Origin: Pseudobacteriovorax antillogorgiicola
GTDB lineage: Bacteria > Bdellovibrionota_B > Oligoflexia > Oligoflexales > Oligoflexaceae
DNA: 64,000 nt
Direction: 5' to 3'
NCBI RefSeq assembly: GCF_900177345.1
Contig: NZ_FWZT01000028.1
Location: forward strand, 1 to 64,000
The notes below the pieces were generated by a model, which did not search any database, had not been told where the DNA came from, and saw nothing but the letters and a program-made list of their open reading frames with translations. Position 1 is the first letter of the stretch. Each line of letters opens with the position of its first letter. This document shows positions 25,679 through 35,358 of the stretch, piece after piece. Both the position numbers and the translations under genes were made by a program.

Positions 25679-26332
25679 CTATGGCGCTCGAAATGCATCC
25701 CGTGGAATCCACTCCTCTTGAGTCGAACCTGGCTTCACCCAACCCACCTGAAGAGCCATCAAATACCGGGGTCCTTGGAAGTAGTCTACGCGGACTTGAT
25801 GAAGCCCTTCATTTAATATTAGGATCGCAGACTTTCGCGTGGTCGCATGCTGACCATCATTATCGATCACTAAGACATTATCAATATAGAGTTTCGAGCC
25901 GTCGTCGCTGTTCAAAATAAATTCGTACTCACCACTTTTAGGGATAAGCAACTGCGTTTTCGATTCCAGAGCAAACCATTCGATCAATGTTTCTTCCCCA
26001 GGAAACCCTGCCTCAAATGGCCTCTCAGCAATATTGTAGTCGTACAGGCAAATTTCCGTAGACGGTGTCATTGTCGAGAAGTCGGGAAGATTTTGGGTAT
26101 CAACCTCAAGCTCATAGACGTTGGCTGTAATCACAGAGTTATCATCGCAAACATAGAACGGCTCGTCAGGTTTTTGATCCAAGCTTTTCTCCCGCGGAGG
26201 TTCCTCGACTGGCGGTGCTTTTTCCTCAGCTACAGGTGGTGTTTCCTGAGACGCTACAGCTCCTGATTTAAAGCTTCCCCCCGAGCAAGCCAATGGCAGG
26301 CCGGTAAGCAAAACTATCGTTCTGTGTAAGAT
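25679..26332 (-). CDS. PA14-domain lipoprotein
   Basis: A 217-residue lipoprotein. The ATG at 26332 follows GGGGGAG and gives a signal ending in the lipobox LPLAC-S; an upstream Met at 26380 is disfavoured. A Pro/Glu-rich spacer (about residues 25-60) leads to a PA14 domain: YEFILNSDDGSKLYIDN, then VIDNDGQH and the strand GLHQVRVDYFQG. PA14 domains bind carbohydrates or act in adhesion, and the DDGS turn is the usual calcium and sugar site. It is convergent with the RlmJ-like gene. Confidence 0.85.
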   Translation of the reverse strand: MLHRTIVLLTGLPLACSGGSFKSGAVASQETPPVAEEKAPPVEEPPREKSLDQKPDEPFYVCDDNSVITANVYELEVDTQNLPDFSTMTPSTEICLYDYNIAERPFEAGFPGEETLIEWFALESKTQLLIPKSGEYEFILNSDDGSKLYIDNVLVIDNDGQHATTRKSAILILNEGLHQVRVDYFQGPRYLMALQVGWVKPGSTQEEWIPRDAFRAP

Positions 26333-26636
26333 TTTCATTCTTTGCTCCCCCCATTCGAGCGTGTTACCTACTTCTTGCACTGCAAGATTCAGATCAGATC
26401 GATCGAACAGGAATGTCAGAGAATTACTGGAATAAATAGGGCCTTTGAGTGCTCAAAAGCCAAACCGGTTTGATCGCACGCTAGAGTAATCATGCTGAAA
26501 AGCCAACAATGGCAATAGCTTCACAGTCATCAATGGTGCAACAGGTGAAGTCTGGCTAGCCTGATCAGCAGGATTTAGATAATATACCGTAATTTCATGA
26601 TTTTTTTGCAATAACTAGCAACCACAGGAGTTCCCT
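26333..26636. other. divergent intergenic region, nothing recognised
   Basis: About 300 bases between the PA14 lipoprotein gene and an outer-membrane-like gene, transcribed away from each other. It should hold two promoters. No dyad or RNA element was recognised. Confidence 0.35.
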
Positions 26637-27230
26637 ATGAAACTCGTCTTAGCCATGATGACTCTCCTTTCCTCCTTTCTTTTCTCGACCCATGCCTTAG
26701 CTGAGGACATCAGTTTGATCCAAGGACTTTATCGCAGTCAGGATATTGATGATGGCGTTTCCTCATCAGAGATCACATTAGGCGCCCGCTATGGCTTGTT
26801 AACGGAAGACCGGAAGCAGTGGTTTGTCCAAGCATCTCTAACACAGACCTCATATAGTGGTGACAACGCCCCGGAAGGCACTCAAAGCATCAGCCTTGGT
26901 GGAGGTCGCAAGTACTTTTTTAGCCGACTACATAAACGCTTAATTCCTTACCTTTCTTGGGTTGCCTTAATCAATTCAACAGAGCCTGATGCGGTCACAG
27001 AAGTCTTTGGTATTTTCTACAGCGGGCAGTTCGGTTTAAGGCTAGCTCTGAGCAAAGCATTCCACATAGAACTAGAAAGCCAATTTTTTCAAAGTGAGCT
27101 GACATCAACAACAGAAGTCACGAATGCAGATGGAAGTAAAACCAAGACGAGTCGCACTGAGCTTTTTATCGACTCTGTGGGGAGCTTTGATAGCACCTTG
27201 GTATCGCTAGTCTATCGTTTTGATGAATAG
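26637..27230 (+). CDS. probable outer-membrane beta-barrel protein
   Basis: A 197-residue exported protein with a clean signal peptide ending ALA-E at residue 22. The mature part is made of alternating amphipathic strands separated by short turns (SEITLGARYGLL, SISLGGGRKYFF, GQFGLRLALS) and ends in LVSLVYRFDE, close to the terminal aromatic signature of small eight-strand barrels. No specific family was recognised. It is a single gene. Confidence 0.65.
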   Translation: MKLVLAMMTLLSSFLFSTHALAEDISLIQGLYRSQDIDDGVSSSEITLGARYGLLTEDRKQWFVQASLTQTSYSGDNAPEGTQSISLGGGRKYFFSRLHKRLIPYLSWVALINSTEPDAVTEVFGIFYSGQFGLRLALSKAFHIELESQFFQSELTSTTEVTNADGSKTKTSRTELFIDSVGSFDSTLVSLVYRFDE

Positions 27231-27370
27231 GCCCAGACCTTGGTGTTGCAGTATTTCAATAGGCCTGTAGTCAAACCATCAGGCCACTTAAAGCAGATAT
27301 CAGTTGATGACTCAAGAAACCTAGTCAGAGGCTGCAAATTTATCTCTTCTCTAATATTATGACATGCCAA

Positions 27371-27393
27371 TAGAGATGATAAATACATCTCTA
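27371..27393. promoter_or_regulatory. 8-bp dyad upstream of KOW-like gene
   Basis: The perfect inverted repeat TAGAGATG/CATCTCTA with a 7-base spacer lies 123 bases before the next start codon, in an AT-rich non-coding stretch. Its symmetry and spacing fit a binding site for a dimeric repressor, though it may also fold as RNA. Confidence 0.4.
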
Positions 27394-27515
27394 CCAGGTC
27401 TTATTTACTGCATGTTTTTTTTATTCAATGAAAATAAACTGCTATCTCCTTCTTAAGTTTTTTTAAAGTTTCCTTGTCTACTAATCTGATATCCTTTCTA
27501 CAAAAGGGGTTTGAG

Positions 27516-27800
27516 ATGATACAGAAAAGACAGAAATTAAGATTCGGAGATCGGGTCCTTGTGAAATCGGGATTCTATGAAGGCGAGACTGCAATTTTGA
27601 CTTATCTTTGTCCTGAGTCCGGTTGCTTTTGTGGCTACATCGATGGTGATGGTACCGAGCAGCTTCACTACTTTTACGGTGAAGAGCTAGAGGTGCTTGA
27701 TCGAGGGTACTATTTTGATGTGGAGGACGAGGATGATGAGGGCTATGTGGACGAAAATGAGGCAGCGCCATACAAACCCAGTCTTGTCCCCATGTCGTAG
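27516..27800 (+). CDS. small acidic protein with KOW-like motif
   Basis: A 94-residue cytoplasmic protein. The ATG at 27516 follows AAAAGGGG; a TTG 14 codons upstream is open but lacks support. Residues 7-55 resemble a KOW/SH3-like barrel as in NusG and ribosomal proteins (LRFGDRVLVKSGFYEGETA, then GYIDGDGTEQ). The C-terminal third is a very acidic tail (DVEDEDDEGYVDENE). It could bind RNA or a translation factor. No annotated family was recognised. Confidence 0.6.
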   Translation: MIQKRQKLRFGDRVLVKSGFYEGETAILTYLCPESGCFCGYIDGDGTEQLHYFYGEELEVLDRGYYFDVEDEDDEGYVDENEAAPYKPSLVPMS

Positions 27801-27973
27801 CCCAGGTGTGGGCAAAAAATGATACAAATTGACTATTTTTCGAGGCTTTGTCCCTTGCGAAAACTGTTACTAAAGACTCAATAGCACAATGAGCCCTGGG
27901 CTTTACATGCTCCGTTCGGGTATGCTGACGACATTACCGATCGCTTCATGGGGACGACCGACTTGGAGATGAG

Positions 27974-28693
27974 ATGAATCTAACTTTGCGACATATTCGA
28001 GCTCTTTTTTTAGCCAAAGCAACTTTAGTACTCTTCCTCCTTCTCACTGTCGTCGCGATGATTGCTTACCCTGGTGGCACCAATACCAATCCCCACATTG
28101 AAGGCTATCAGTTCTTCCAAAACTTCTTCAGCGACCTCGGGCGGGTCACAAGCTTTGATGGCGCTCCCCAATACCGTCCGATGCTTATCTTCGTTTCAGC
28201 GTTGACCCTGGCTGCCATCGGCCAAGTACTTTTTTATATGATGTTTCCAAACTTCTTTCGCGCAGGCGGTCGCACTCTAGCATTCTTTGGCAGTTTTTTT
28301 GGTGTCATGACTGGTCTTGGCTACTTAGGAATCGCATTGACACCATGGGACATGTTTGGGGCCTTGCATTTACATTTTGTTCATGTCACCTTTTTATCGT
28401 TCGAGCTTTCGGTAATCCTGTATACCATCGCGATCTTCCGCAATCCAGAGTACCCCAACCGATACGCTTGGGCCTTCATCGCCTTTTGCGGCGTGCTAAC
28501 AATTTATCTTGTCATCCTCTTTTTCGGCCCCAAAGCGGATACGGAATGGGGCCTGACTGTGCAAGTCACAGCCCAAAAGATTCTCATTTACTGCCAGGCA
28601 GCCTGCGTCTCTTTCCAGGTTTACGGAGCGATCCGCATAGCCCTCAAAAATATGAACCCTAGGTCGCAAACCAATTTAATTAGCCATCATTAG
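27974..28693 (+). CDS. six-helix membrane protein (DUF998-like)
   Basis: A 239-residue integral membrane protein with about six transmembrane helices. The first helix is followed by a loop with YPGGTNTNPHIEGYQFFQNFFSD, and the FSDLG element recalls the DUF998 family of unknown function. The GIALTPWDMFGALHLHFVH segment between helices 3 and 4 has two His residues and could bind a cofactor. It is a single gene followed by a weak stem-loop. Confidence 0.6.
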   Translation: MNLTLRHIRALFLAKATLVLFLLLTVVAMIAYPGGTNTNPHIEGYQFFQNFFSDLGRVTSFDGAPQYRPMLIFVSALTLAAIGQVLFYMMFPNFFRAGGRTLAFFGSFFGVMTGLGYLGIALTPWDMFGALHLHFVHVTFLSFELSVILYTIAIFRNPEYPNRYAWAFIAFCGVLTIYLVILFFGPKADTEWGLTVQVTAQKILIYCQAACVSFQVYGAIRIALKNMNPRSQTNLISHH

Positions 28694-28727
28694 TAGCCCT
28701 AAGGGCCTAAGATCTAGAGGTTAAACA

Positions 28728-28746
28728 GACCAGAAAAAAACTGGTC
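28728..28746 (+). terminator. weak stem-loop after DUF998-like gene
   Basis: GACCAG and CTGGTC form a perfect 6-bp stem around a loop of seven A residues, 35 bases after the stop. No T-run follows. It is a possible terminator or mRNA end structure. Confidence 0.35.
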
Positions 28747-28799
28747 AGGTTCCTGCTCATTGTTCCGTAGAAGGCATAAATCCTGAGGACTCTCTATAG

Positions 28800-30104
28800 A
28801 TGAACTCCTCAGCTCCGGCATTCATCATTTTGTGGGTGTATATCATGCCACCAGGAGTCGAAAAGAAACGAGTTGCTATATTTGACCACGATCCCCATGT
28901 GGTCGAGATCATCCAACAATATTGTGCCGCCTTCGGCTACGAAGGGGTCGATGACTGCCAGGATGCCTTCCCATTCTTAAGTAGCCCAGAACAGCTTGAA
29001 AAATATGATTTGTTCGTCATCGATTGGGCCTACAAAGGCTCCTTATCTCCGTCAGCAATCATTTCCCGAATCCGGCAATGCCAAGAAACTGCGCTCACGC
29101 CTATCATGATCCTCACCGGCTTGCCACTTGGTTCTGAAACCAGCCTTGCAAAGGAACACTTTTGTACCGAGTTCCTTGAGAAGCCCATGACATCTTCTGT
29201 TTTCAAAGCTCTCGCTAGAACCCTTCATAAAGAGGAACGCTGGTATCGAGAAAACTATGGGCGGGTGCTTCGCTTGATTCAAGACGAAACACTTGACGTT
29301 CGCGAACAAACCACACTGTTATTAGATCGCCTCAAAACTTCACCAAACCCCGTTCCATTCGGGGTAATGCTATCAGATGCCTTCGCCGCAGCGAACCTTA
29401 GCCGCGAAGCCGAGTCCATGCTCCTCTCCCTCATTGCACATGACAATCACAATATCTGCGCTCTCAACAGATTGGCAAAGCTCTATATTAGCATTGGCCG
29501 TCACCAAGAAGCCTACAAAGTCCTTAAAGCTGCGGATATTCTAAACCCCAAGAACCCCAAACGCTTATGTGCGCTCGGCAAGATCGAGCTAAAAAACAAA
29601 GATTGTGCGGCGGCCCAGAAAAGCTTCTCACGAGCTTTAAGCCTCGACCAACATGATAAAGCTGCAAATTTTGGCCTTCAACTAGCCAAAACTATGGAGG
29701 AGCAATCTCAGCAAAATCCAGAAATATCCCTTTCAGCCAGCTATGCTAGCCTTCTCAACACCATGGGAATCTCGATGGTTCATCAGGGCCGTCTCGATGA
29801 TGCTATTGCTCATTACCAGCAAGCGCTCAATTACCTCAAGTGCTCTGTATTAAAATCCAAGGTAAGCTTCAATATTGGGCTTGGATACTTGCGTCACCAT
29901 GATTTGAAGGATGCCCATCAATGGTTCCAGTTATCTCAAGAGCATGGTAAGAAAAAGTTTAACAAAGCACACCAATATGTGTTTCGACTTGAACGCTACT
30001 TCGATAAAAACCATATTGAAATCGGCAGTCGACAAATCCAACTGGAAGGTCAGAACTTTTTGGATGATGATGAGCCGCTTTACAAAGGTGGTAAGTCTTC
30101 TTAA
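28800..30104 (+). CDS. response-regulator receiver with TPR repeats
   Basis: A 434-residue protein. After a short N-terminal stretch, a receiver domain (about 22-145) carries the phospho-accepting Asp in YDLFVIDWAYKG, the acidic pair in FDHDPH and the Lys in FLEKPM, so it should be phosphorylatable. TPR repeats follow (LNRLAKLYISIGRHQEAYKV, AQKSFSRALSLDQHDKA, DDAIAHYQQALNYL). The paralogue at 22859-24025 has lost the Asp. The ATG at 28800 follows TGAGGA; a second ATG 15 codons on would remove the unusual hydrophobic start FIILWVYI. The kinase partner is unknown. Confidence 0.82.
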   Translation: MNSSAPAFIILWVYIMPPGVEKKRVAIFDHDPHVVEIIQQYCAAFGYEGVDDCQDAFPFLSSPEQLEKYDLFVIDWAYKGSLSPSAIISRIRQCQETALTPIMILTGLPLGSETSLAKEHFCTEFLEKPMTSSVFKALARTLHKEERWYRENYGRVLRLIQDETLDVREQTTLLLDRLKTSPNPVPFGVMLSDAFAAANLSREAESMLLSLIAHDNHNICALNRLAKLYISIGRHQEAYKVLKAADILNPKNPKRLCALGKIELKNKDCAAAQKSFSRALSLDQHDKAANFGLQLAKTMEEQSQQNPEISLSASYASLLNTMGISMVHQGRLDDAIAHYQQALNYLKCSVLKSKVSFNIGLGYLRHHDLKDAHQWFQLSQEHGKKKFNKAHQYVFRLERYFDKNHIEIGSRQIQLEGQNFLDDDEPLYKGGKSS

Positions 30105-30216
30105 TCGAAGGTATTAAAGCCTTGCCAACGACCGTTTGTAAACCTGCCTTGCTGAAAGTTTTCACGGTACATCCCCTGAAAAAACTGATATTGTTCTCAT
30201 TTTTCCGGGAACCGTT

Positions 30217-31569
30217 ATGGCAACAAAAAAAGATATCCCTGGCCCAAAGGGGCTACCCATTCTAGGGGTTTACCCTCAATTCCGACGCAACCCCTTAAGC
30301 TTTCTACAAGAAACTGCATCGCAATACGGCCCTATGAGTCGCTTCAATCTCGCTGGGTTCGAATTTATATTGATTTCAGACGCTGAGGATATCGCCCGGG
30401 TGTATCGCCAAGACAACGACACCTTTGGCAAAAGCAAGGCTGCAAAACGACTGACACCACTGCTCGGAAATGGGCTATTGCTTTCTGAGGGTGAGTATTG
30501 GCAGCGACAACGACGGCTCGCAGCTCCTCACTTTCACAGGCGGGAATTGAGTGGAATTATCCCTATTATTGCGTCTATGACAAGAGATTACCTAAATAGC
30601 CAAGCAGTTGATGGTGAGACTGACGAACTGATGATTCCCGTAAGGCATACCCTCGCTGATCTCACTTTACATATCTTAAGTCGCTTTTTTCTTACAGGTG
30701 ATGAACATGAGGCACCTACAAATATCCACGCAACCGTTAGGGCCGTTGTAGATCAGTTTGGGGAGCGAAGTTTGAAAGGTATAGTGTCGCCGTTGTGGGT
30801 GCCCACAAAAAAGAATCGCTGGATTCGAAAACAGATTACCACCCTTGATCAATTTACGAATCAAATGATCAAATCGGTGCAGCGCAAATCAAATCCTGAC
30901 GCAAACCTCATGACAAAATTTGTCCATAGCCAGGATGAATCAGGGCAAGGGATGACCCTAACACAAATTCGCGATGAAATCATGACCTTCATGTTAGCCG
31001 GTCATGAAACAACTTCCAATGCAATTTCCTGGACACTCTACCTACTGAATCGCCATCCCGACGTCTACCAGAAGTTATGTCAAGAGCTTACAGAGCAATT
31101 GGCTGATAGACCAATCGCCTTTAGTGATCTTCCTAGCTTGAGGTATCTTAGTATGGTGATCGAAGAATCTCTAAGGCTTTATCCCCCAGCCTGGGCAAAC
31201 CGCCGAACCGTTCTAAAAACGGTGGAAATTGGTGGATACCAGCTTGAAAAAGGCACCATGGTCATGGTAAGTCAATGGGCGACTCATCGCTCATCAAAGT
31301 ACTGGCAAGACCCGGATCGATTTTGGCCAGAACGGATGCAGGCTGGGCTCAAAAAAGAGCGCCCCCAGTTTTCCTACTTTCCCTTTGGTGGTGGCAAACG
31401 AACCTGTATAGGCAGTAATTTCGCTATGCTTGAGGCGATGACAATCCTTGCGACGATCTTTCAATCGTTTGACCTGATCCCAAACCCTGGGCTTAAGACG
31501 TCTCCTATGGCAGGAGTCACTGTCTATCCCAAGGACGAAATAAACCTCAAATTGAAGAGACGGAAGTAG
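30217..31569 (+). CDS. cytochrome P450
   Basis: A 450-residue P450 without a membrane anchor. The proline-rich start (IPGPKGLPILG), the I-helix oxygen motif AGHETTS, the K-helix EESLRLYPPAW and the haem loop FPFGGGKRTCIG with Cys397 are all present. It resembles class II-like fatty-acid and terpene hydroxylases of the CYP102/CYP110 type. No reductase domain or ferredoxin is nearby. It is the first gene of the tightly packed cluster: the next start lies one base after its stop. It probably oxidises the cluster's lipid or acyl product. Confidence 0.93.
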   Translation: MATKKDIPGPKGLPILGVYPQFRRNPLSFLQETASQYGPMSRFNLAGFEFILISDAEDIARVYRQDNDTFGKSKAAKRLTPLLGNGLLLSEGEYWQRQRRLAAPHFHRRELSGIIPIIASMTRDYLNSQAVDGETDELMIPVRHTLADLTLHILSRFFLTGDEHEAPTNIHATVRAVVDQFGERSLKGIVSPLWVPTKKNRWIRKQITTLDQFTNQMIKSVQRKSNPDANLMTKFVHSQDESGQGMTLTQIRDEIMTFMLAGHETTSNAISWTLYLLNRHPDVYQKLCQELTEQLADRPIAFSDLPSLRYLSMVIEESLRLYPPAWANRRTVLKTVEIGGYQLEKGTMVMVSQWATHRSSKYWQDPDRFWPERMQAGLKKERPQFSYFPFGGGKRTCIGSNFAMLEAMTILATIFQSFDLIPNPGLKTSPMAGVTVYPKDEINLKLKRRK

Positions 31570-31570
31570 A

Positions 31571-32656
31571 ATGACCAAGAGTTATTTTGCAAGCTTAAAC
31601 TATAGCCTTGCAAATGAAGATGCCAGCGTTGAAACTCAAGTCCTCCCCCTAGAGCAAGGTCATGTGGCAGTGGTTGCTGGCTCTGGCAGTCGTGCAATTC
31701 CTCTCCTTAGCCGCAAGCCTCAGATCCTTAGTTGTTACGACGTAAGTCAGGAGCAGCTCTATCTCTGCGAACTTAGGGTGGAGGCCGTTCGGACCCTTGA
31801 TTACGCGGATTATCTTGAATTTCTGGGATACGAGCCTTGTCCCCCAAACAAACGCATGAGGCTTTTTTCAAGGTTGTCCCTTTCCAGTGATGCAAAAGCT
31901 TACCTTCATCAACTATTTGAGCAGCACGGGTGGCACTCCATTCTCTACGAAGGTCGCTGGGAAAAGTTCATGTTAACGATGAATAAAGTGGTAAGAAAGT
32001 TTGTTGGATCTGCAGCGGATGAACTTTTTGAGCAAAATGATCTCGCTGATCAGCAACGGTTTATAGAAAGTAGTTTCCCGCAAAATCGATTTCGAGCAGC
32101 AGTATTTCTTCTAGGGAATAGCCTTTTTTATAATAGCATTCTATATCGGGGTAGCTTCCCTGAAAAGAATATCCCCGATAGCTATTACCGATTCTATTTG
32201 AAGGTTTTCCAAAGGCTTTTTTCAGAGCATTATGCAAGGCAAAACTTCTACCTCAACCTCTTATTTCTTGGCCGCATTGGCTTTCCCTGCGCCCGCCCTC
32301 CTGAAGCCCAGGAAAGTGTATATTCCTTAGCTCAAAATACTTTGAAAGACTGCGAGGTACGCTACAAGCTCGGTTGCATGATCAGCCAGGCTTCGAAAAT
32401 TGATAAGCCCTTGGACTATGTATCTCTTTCCAATGTTCCGTCCTACCTGAAACCTCCCATGGAGCAATCGTTCCTTCAGGCCTTAAAAGCAGGGCTTAGC
32501 GAGCATGCAACGGTTATCTTTCGTAGTTATATCCGGATTCCATTCCGCCTTGATACCCAAGGTTTCGAATGCCGCACCCAAACTTACCAAAGCTTGCTTC
32601 GAGAGGAGCAGACACAAATGTATTTCATCGACATCTATAAGAGGCTTGGCTCATGA
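31571..32656 (+). CDS. BtaA/DUF3419-like aminocarboxypropyl transferase
   Basis: A 361-residue protein of the DUF3419 family, whose characterised member BtaA moves the 3-amino-3-carboxypropyl group of SAM onto diacylglycerol in betaine-lipid synthesis. Matching features are the SAM-binding VVAGSGSRAIPLL, CYDVSQEQLYLCELRVEA, the DYLEFLGY helix and the late YVSLSNVPSYL. A betaine lipid would also need a BtaB N-methyltransferase; a methyltransferase lies at the far end of the cluster. The substrate here is unknown. It overlaps the next gene by four bases (ATGA). Confidence 0.78.
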   Translation: MTKSYFASLNYSLANEDASVETQVLPLEQGHVAVVAGSGSRAIPLLSRKPQILSCYDVSQEQLYLCELRVEAVRTLDYADYLEFLGYEPCPPNKRMRLFSRLSLSSDAKAYLHQLFEQHGWHSILYEGRWEKFMLTMNKVVRKFVGSAADELFEQNDLADQQRFIESSFPQNRFRAAVFLLGNSLFYNSILYRGSFPEKNIPDSYYRFYLKVFQRLFSEHYARQNFYLNLLFLGRIGFPCARPPEAQESVYSLAQNTLKDCEVRYKLGCMISQASKIDKPLDYVSLSNVPSYLKPPMEQSFLQALKAGLSEHATVIFRSYIRIPFRLDTQGFECRTQTYQSLLREEQTQMYFIDIYKRLGS

Positions 32657-35358
32657 CCACAGAGCAAATATTTTCCCCTCATGACCCCCAGGCTAGCCAA
32701 ATCGATCTTGCTGGTGGCAAAGGCTTCCACCTTTCATGGCTGGTTAGAAACGGTTTTCGCGTCCCTCCATTTATTATACTTGGATCATCGCTTTTCGACG
32801 AACTTCTCCGGAGCAATCATTGCCAAAATCAGTTTGATGAGATGCTGGAGAAAATAAACGAGTCTCAAAGCGATAGTGCCATGCTTAGCGATATTCGTCG
32901 TCTCATCGAAGGCCTTCAATGGTCTGTCGACTCTGAGCACCTACTTCTCGCCAAACTTAGCCTGATTGGCTTTGAAGACGGAGCCCCTTACGCTGTGCGT
33001 TCATCGATTTCTGATGAAGATTCGGCGGAAGCCTCGTTTGCCGGGCAAATGGACTCCTTCCTTTTTCAGAAAAGTCTCAGTGCTATCAAGCAATCCTATT
33101 TGAAAACCATGGCCAGCATGTTCTCTGATCATGCTATTGCCTATAGAAAGCAACATCAGCGGCCGATCCATACAATCAAGGGCGCAGCAATCGTGCAGAC
33201 AATGATCGACAGTGAACGCTCTGGAGTCATGTTCACAGCCCACCCCATTACAGGCTCACGGCGCACATTGTTGATCACGTCTGTTTTTGGACAGGGTGAG
33301 GGTTTGGTTTCAGGGATTTGCAATGCGGATGAGTTCAGTATCGATCAAGACGGAACTGAACGAGAACGTAAGATTGCAAATAAAGACATCATGCTAGTCG
33401 CAGCGCCGGATATGGGCACCCAAGAGCAAGCTGTTCATACGGAGCTACAGGACTTACCGAGCCTTTCTCGTGAGCAGATCCAAGAGCTTAGGGAGCTAGG
33501 GCTGAGCATTTCTGGCTTGAAACGATCGCCACAAGATATTGAGTTCGCCATTGCTGATAGCAAGGTTTTCATTCTGCAAACACGCCCCATCACACACCTG
33601 CCACCGCCGCAAAAGCCTCTTGGTCACGAGATTGTTTGGGATAATTCGAACATTCAAGAGAGTTACTGCGGAGTGACAACCCCACTCACATTCAGCCATG
33701 CAAACCGTGCTTATAAATCAGTCTACACCCAAACCCTGAGAATATTGGGAACTCCTGAATCCGTGATTCAAGAGAAAGACAAAGGCTTATCGAATATGCT
33801 GGGCCTAATTCATGGCCGTGTCTACTACAATATCAACCATTGGTACGAGGGGCTCAGCCTACTGCCTTCTTTCAAAACCAATAAGGCTGACATGGAGAAG
33901 ATGATGGGGCTTCAAGACCCCGTCGACTTTGTTGAGGATGCCGAGTTGAGCTTGTGGGAGAAGATCAAGAAGCTGCCGCAAATGATCTTACTCCTTATGT
34001 CCTTCCTACGAAATTTTGCCCGAATCGACCACCTTGTAGCAGATTTTCTAAGCCATTTTCACGAGCAGTACAAATCAATCGATCGGCCAAACCTTCACCG
34101 TTTGGAAGTTTCCGAGCTATTTAAGCTGGTTCAGCAGCTAACGAAAAACCTCTTAGAGCAATGGCATACGCCCATCATCAACGATTTTTTCGTTATGATG
34201 ACCAATGGCAAGGTTCATCGCCACTTGAAGAAGGCCGGCTTTGATAATCCAGATTTAATCCAAAATAACCTCATGTCTGGCGAACCAGATGTGGAATCCA
34301 CTGAACCTACCAAATTTCTTATCCGCCTTGCGGAAAAAATCAGGCAAGGCTCAGCGCGAGACTTATTTGAGACTTGGGACGACCCAGACCTATGGGAGGT
34401 ATTTCGGAGCCGAGAGCCGGAGCTATTCAAAGAATGTGAGATCTATATCGAGCTATACGGCGATCGTTGCATGGGTGAGCTAAAACTAGAATCAATCAGT
34501 TTGCGCCAAGACCCTAGCTTCATGTTCGCTATTCTCCGTAACTTTATCGCAAAACCAGAGCTTAGCCTGGAGGCGATCGAAGCCAAAGAGTTGAAAATGC
34601 GCCAAGAGGCAGAACAAGAAGCCTTCCACCGGATTCGCCATAAACGAGGATCACGGGCGCTGCGAAAATTCAAGAAGGATCTTCAGAACCTTCGCAAAGC
34701 AGTTAAATATCGTGAAAATATGCGTTTCTCTCGAACGCGCTCTTTCGGTCTGTTCCGCGATCTGTACAACGAAATTGGTCAACAATTGGCATTTTATGGA
34801 CTTCTGGAAGATGGCCGGGATGTTTTTTATCTGACCGTTGATGAGCTTGATGCCTATCACGAGGGTCGGAGCGTGCATACGGAGCTGAAATCTCTCGTGG
34901 CCGCACGAAAACCTGAATGGCAGCAATATGAAGCAAAGGACCTGCCTCACCATTTCAAAACATGGGGTCCAGTCTATCATCACAATGACTATCGTTATGA
35001 ATCAGAGCACAGCGCAGCTCAAGAACAATCCGGGGATTGCTTAAAAGGTATTGGCTGCTATCCAGGCATTGTCCAAAACAAGGTGCGGAAGATTTTTTCA
35101 CCACAAGACGAACTAAATCTCGATGGTCAAATCCTATGCACTGTTCGCACAGATCCTGGCTGGACTCCCCTTTTCCCATCAGCTTCTGGAATTCTTGTAG
35201 AACGAGGCTCGACTTTATCACACAGTGCAGTCATTGCCCGCGAACTCGGAATTCCTGCTATCGTTGGCATCCCTCAACTAACTGAGAAGCTAGCTGACGG
35301 TCAAGAGATTAAGATGGATGGGGCTCAAGGCCTGATTCATATGGAGGTCGAGCCTTGA
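32653..35358 (+). CDS. PEP-synthase-like dikinase
   Basis: A 901-residue enzyme of the PEP synthase / pyruvate phosphate dikinase / rifampicin phosphotransferase superfamily. The N-terminal ATP-grasp region (about 1-320) has GGKGFHLSWLVRNGFRVP, Arg116 in YAVRSSISDEDSAE, MFTAHPITG and ILQTRPI. The C-terminal swivelling domain has the phospho-carrying His857 in GSTLSHSAVIARELGIPA. The roughly 450 residues between them resemble neither the PEP synthase nor the pyruvate-binding barrel and probably form the acceptor pocket, as in rifampicin phosphotransferase. ATP would phosphorylate His857, and the phosphate is then passed to an unknown substrate. It overlaps genes on both sides. Confidence 0.82.
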   Translation: MTTEQIFSPHDPQASQIDLAGGKGFHLSWLVRNGFRVPPFIILGSSLFDELLRSNHCQNQFDEMLEKINESQSDSAMLSDIRRLIEGLQWSVDSEHLLLAKLSLIGFEDGAPYAVRSSISDEDSAEASFAGQMDSFLFQKSLSAIKQSYLKTMASMFSDHAIAYRKQHQRPIHTIKGAAIVQTMIDSERSGVMFTAHPITGSRRTLLITSVFGQGEGLVSGICNADEFSIDQDGTERERKIANKDIMLVAAPDMGTQEQAVHTELQDLPSLSREQIQELRELGLSISGLKRSPQDIEFAIADSKVFILQTRPITHLPPPQKPLGHEIVWDNSNIQESYCGVTTPLTFSHANRAYKSVYTQTLRILGTPESVIQEKDKGLSNMLGLIHGRVYYNINHWYEGLSLLPSFKTNKADMEKMMGLQDPVDFVEDAELSLWEKIKKLPQMILLLMSFLRNFARIDHLVADFLSHFHEQYKSIDRPNLHRLEVSELFKLVQQLTKNLLEQWHTPIINDFFVMMTNGKVHRHLKKAGFDNPDLIQNNLMSGEPDVESTEPTKFLIRLAEKIRQGSARDLFETWDDPDLWEVFRSREPELFKECEIYIELYGDRCMGELKLESISLRQDPSFMFAILRNFIAKPELSLEAIEAKELKMRQEAEQEAFHRIRHKRGSRALRKFKKDLQNLRKAVKYRENMRFSRTRSFGLFRDLYNEIGQQLAFYGLLEDGRDVFYLTVDELDAYHEGRSVHTELKSLVAARKPEWQQYEAKDLPHHFKTWGPVYHHNDYRYESEHSAAQEQSGDCLKGIGCYPGIVQNKVRKIFSPQDELNLDGQILCTVRTDPGWTPLFPSASGILVERGSTLSHSAVIARELGIPAIVGIPQLTEKLADGQEIKMDGAQGLIHMEVEP

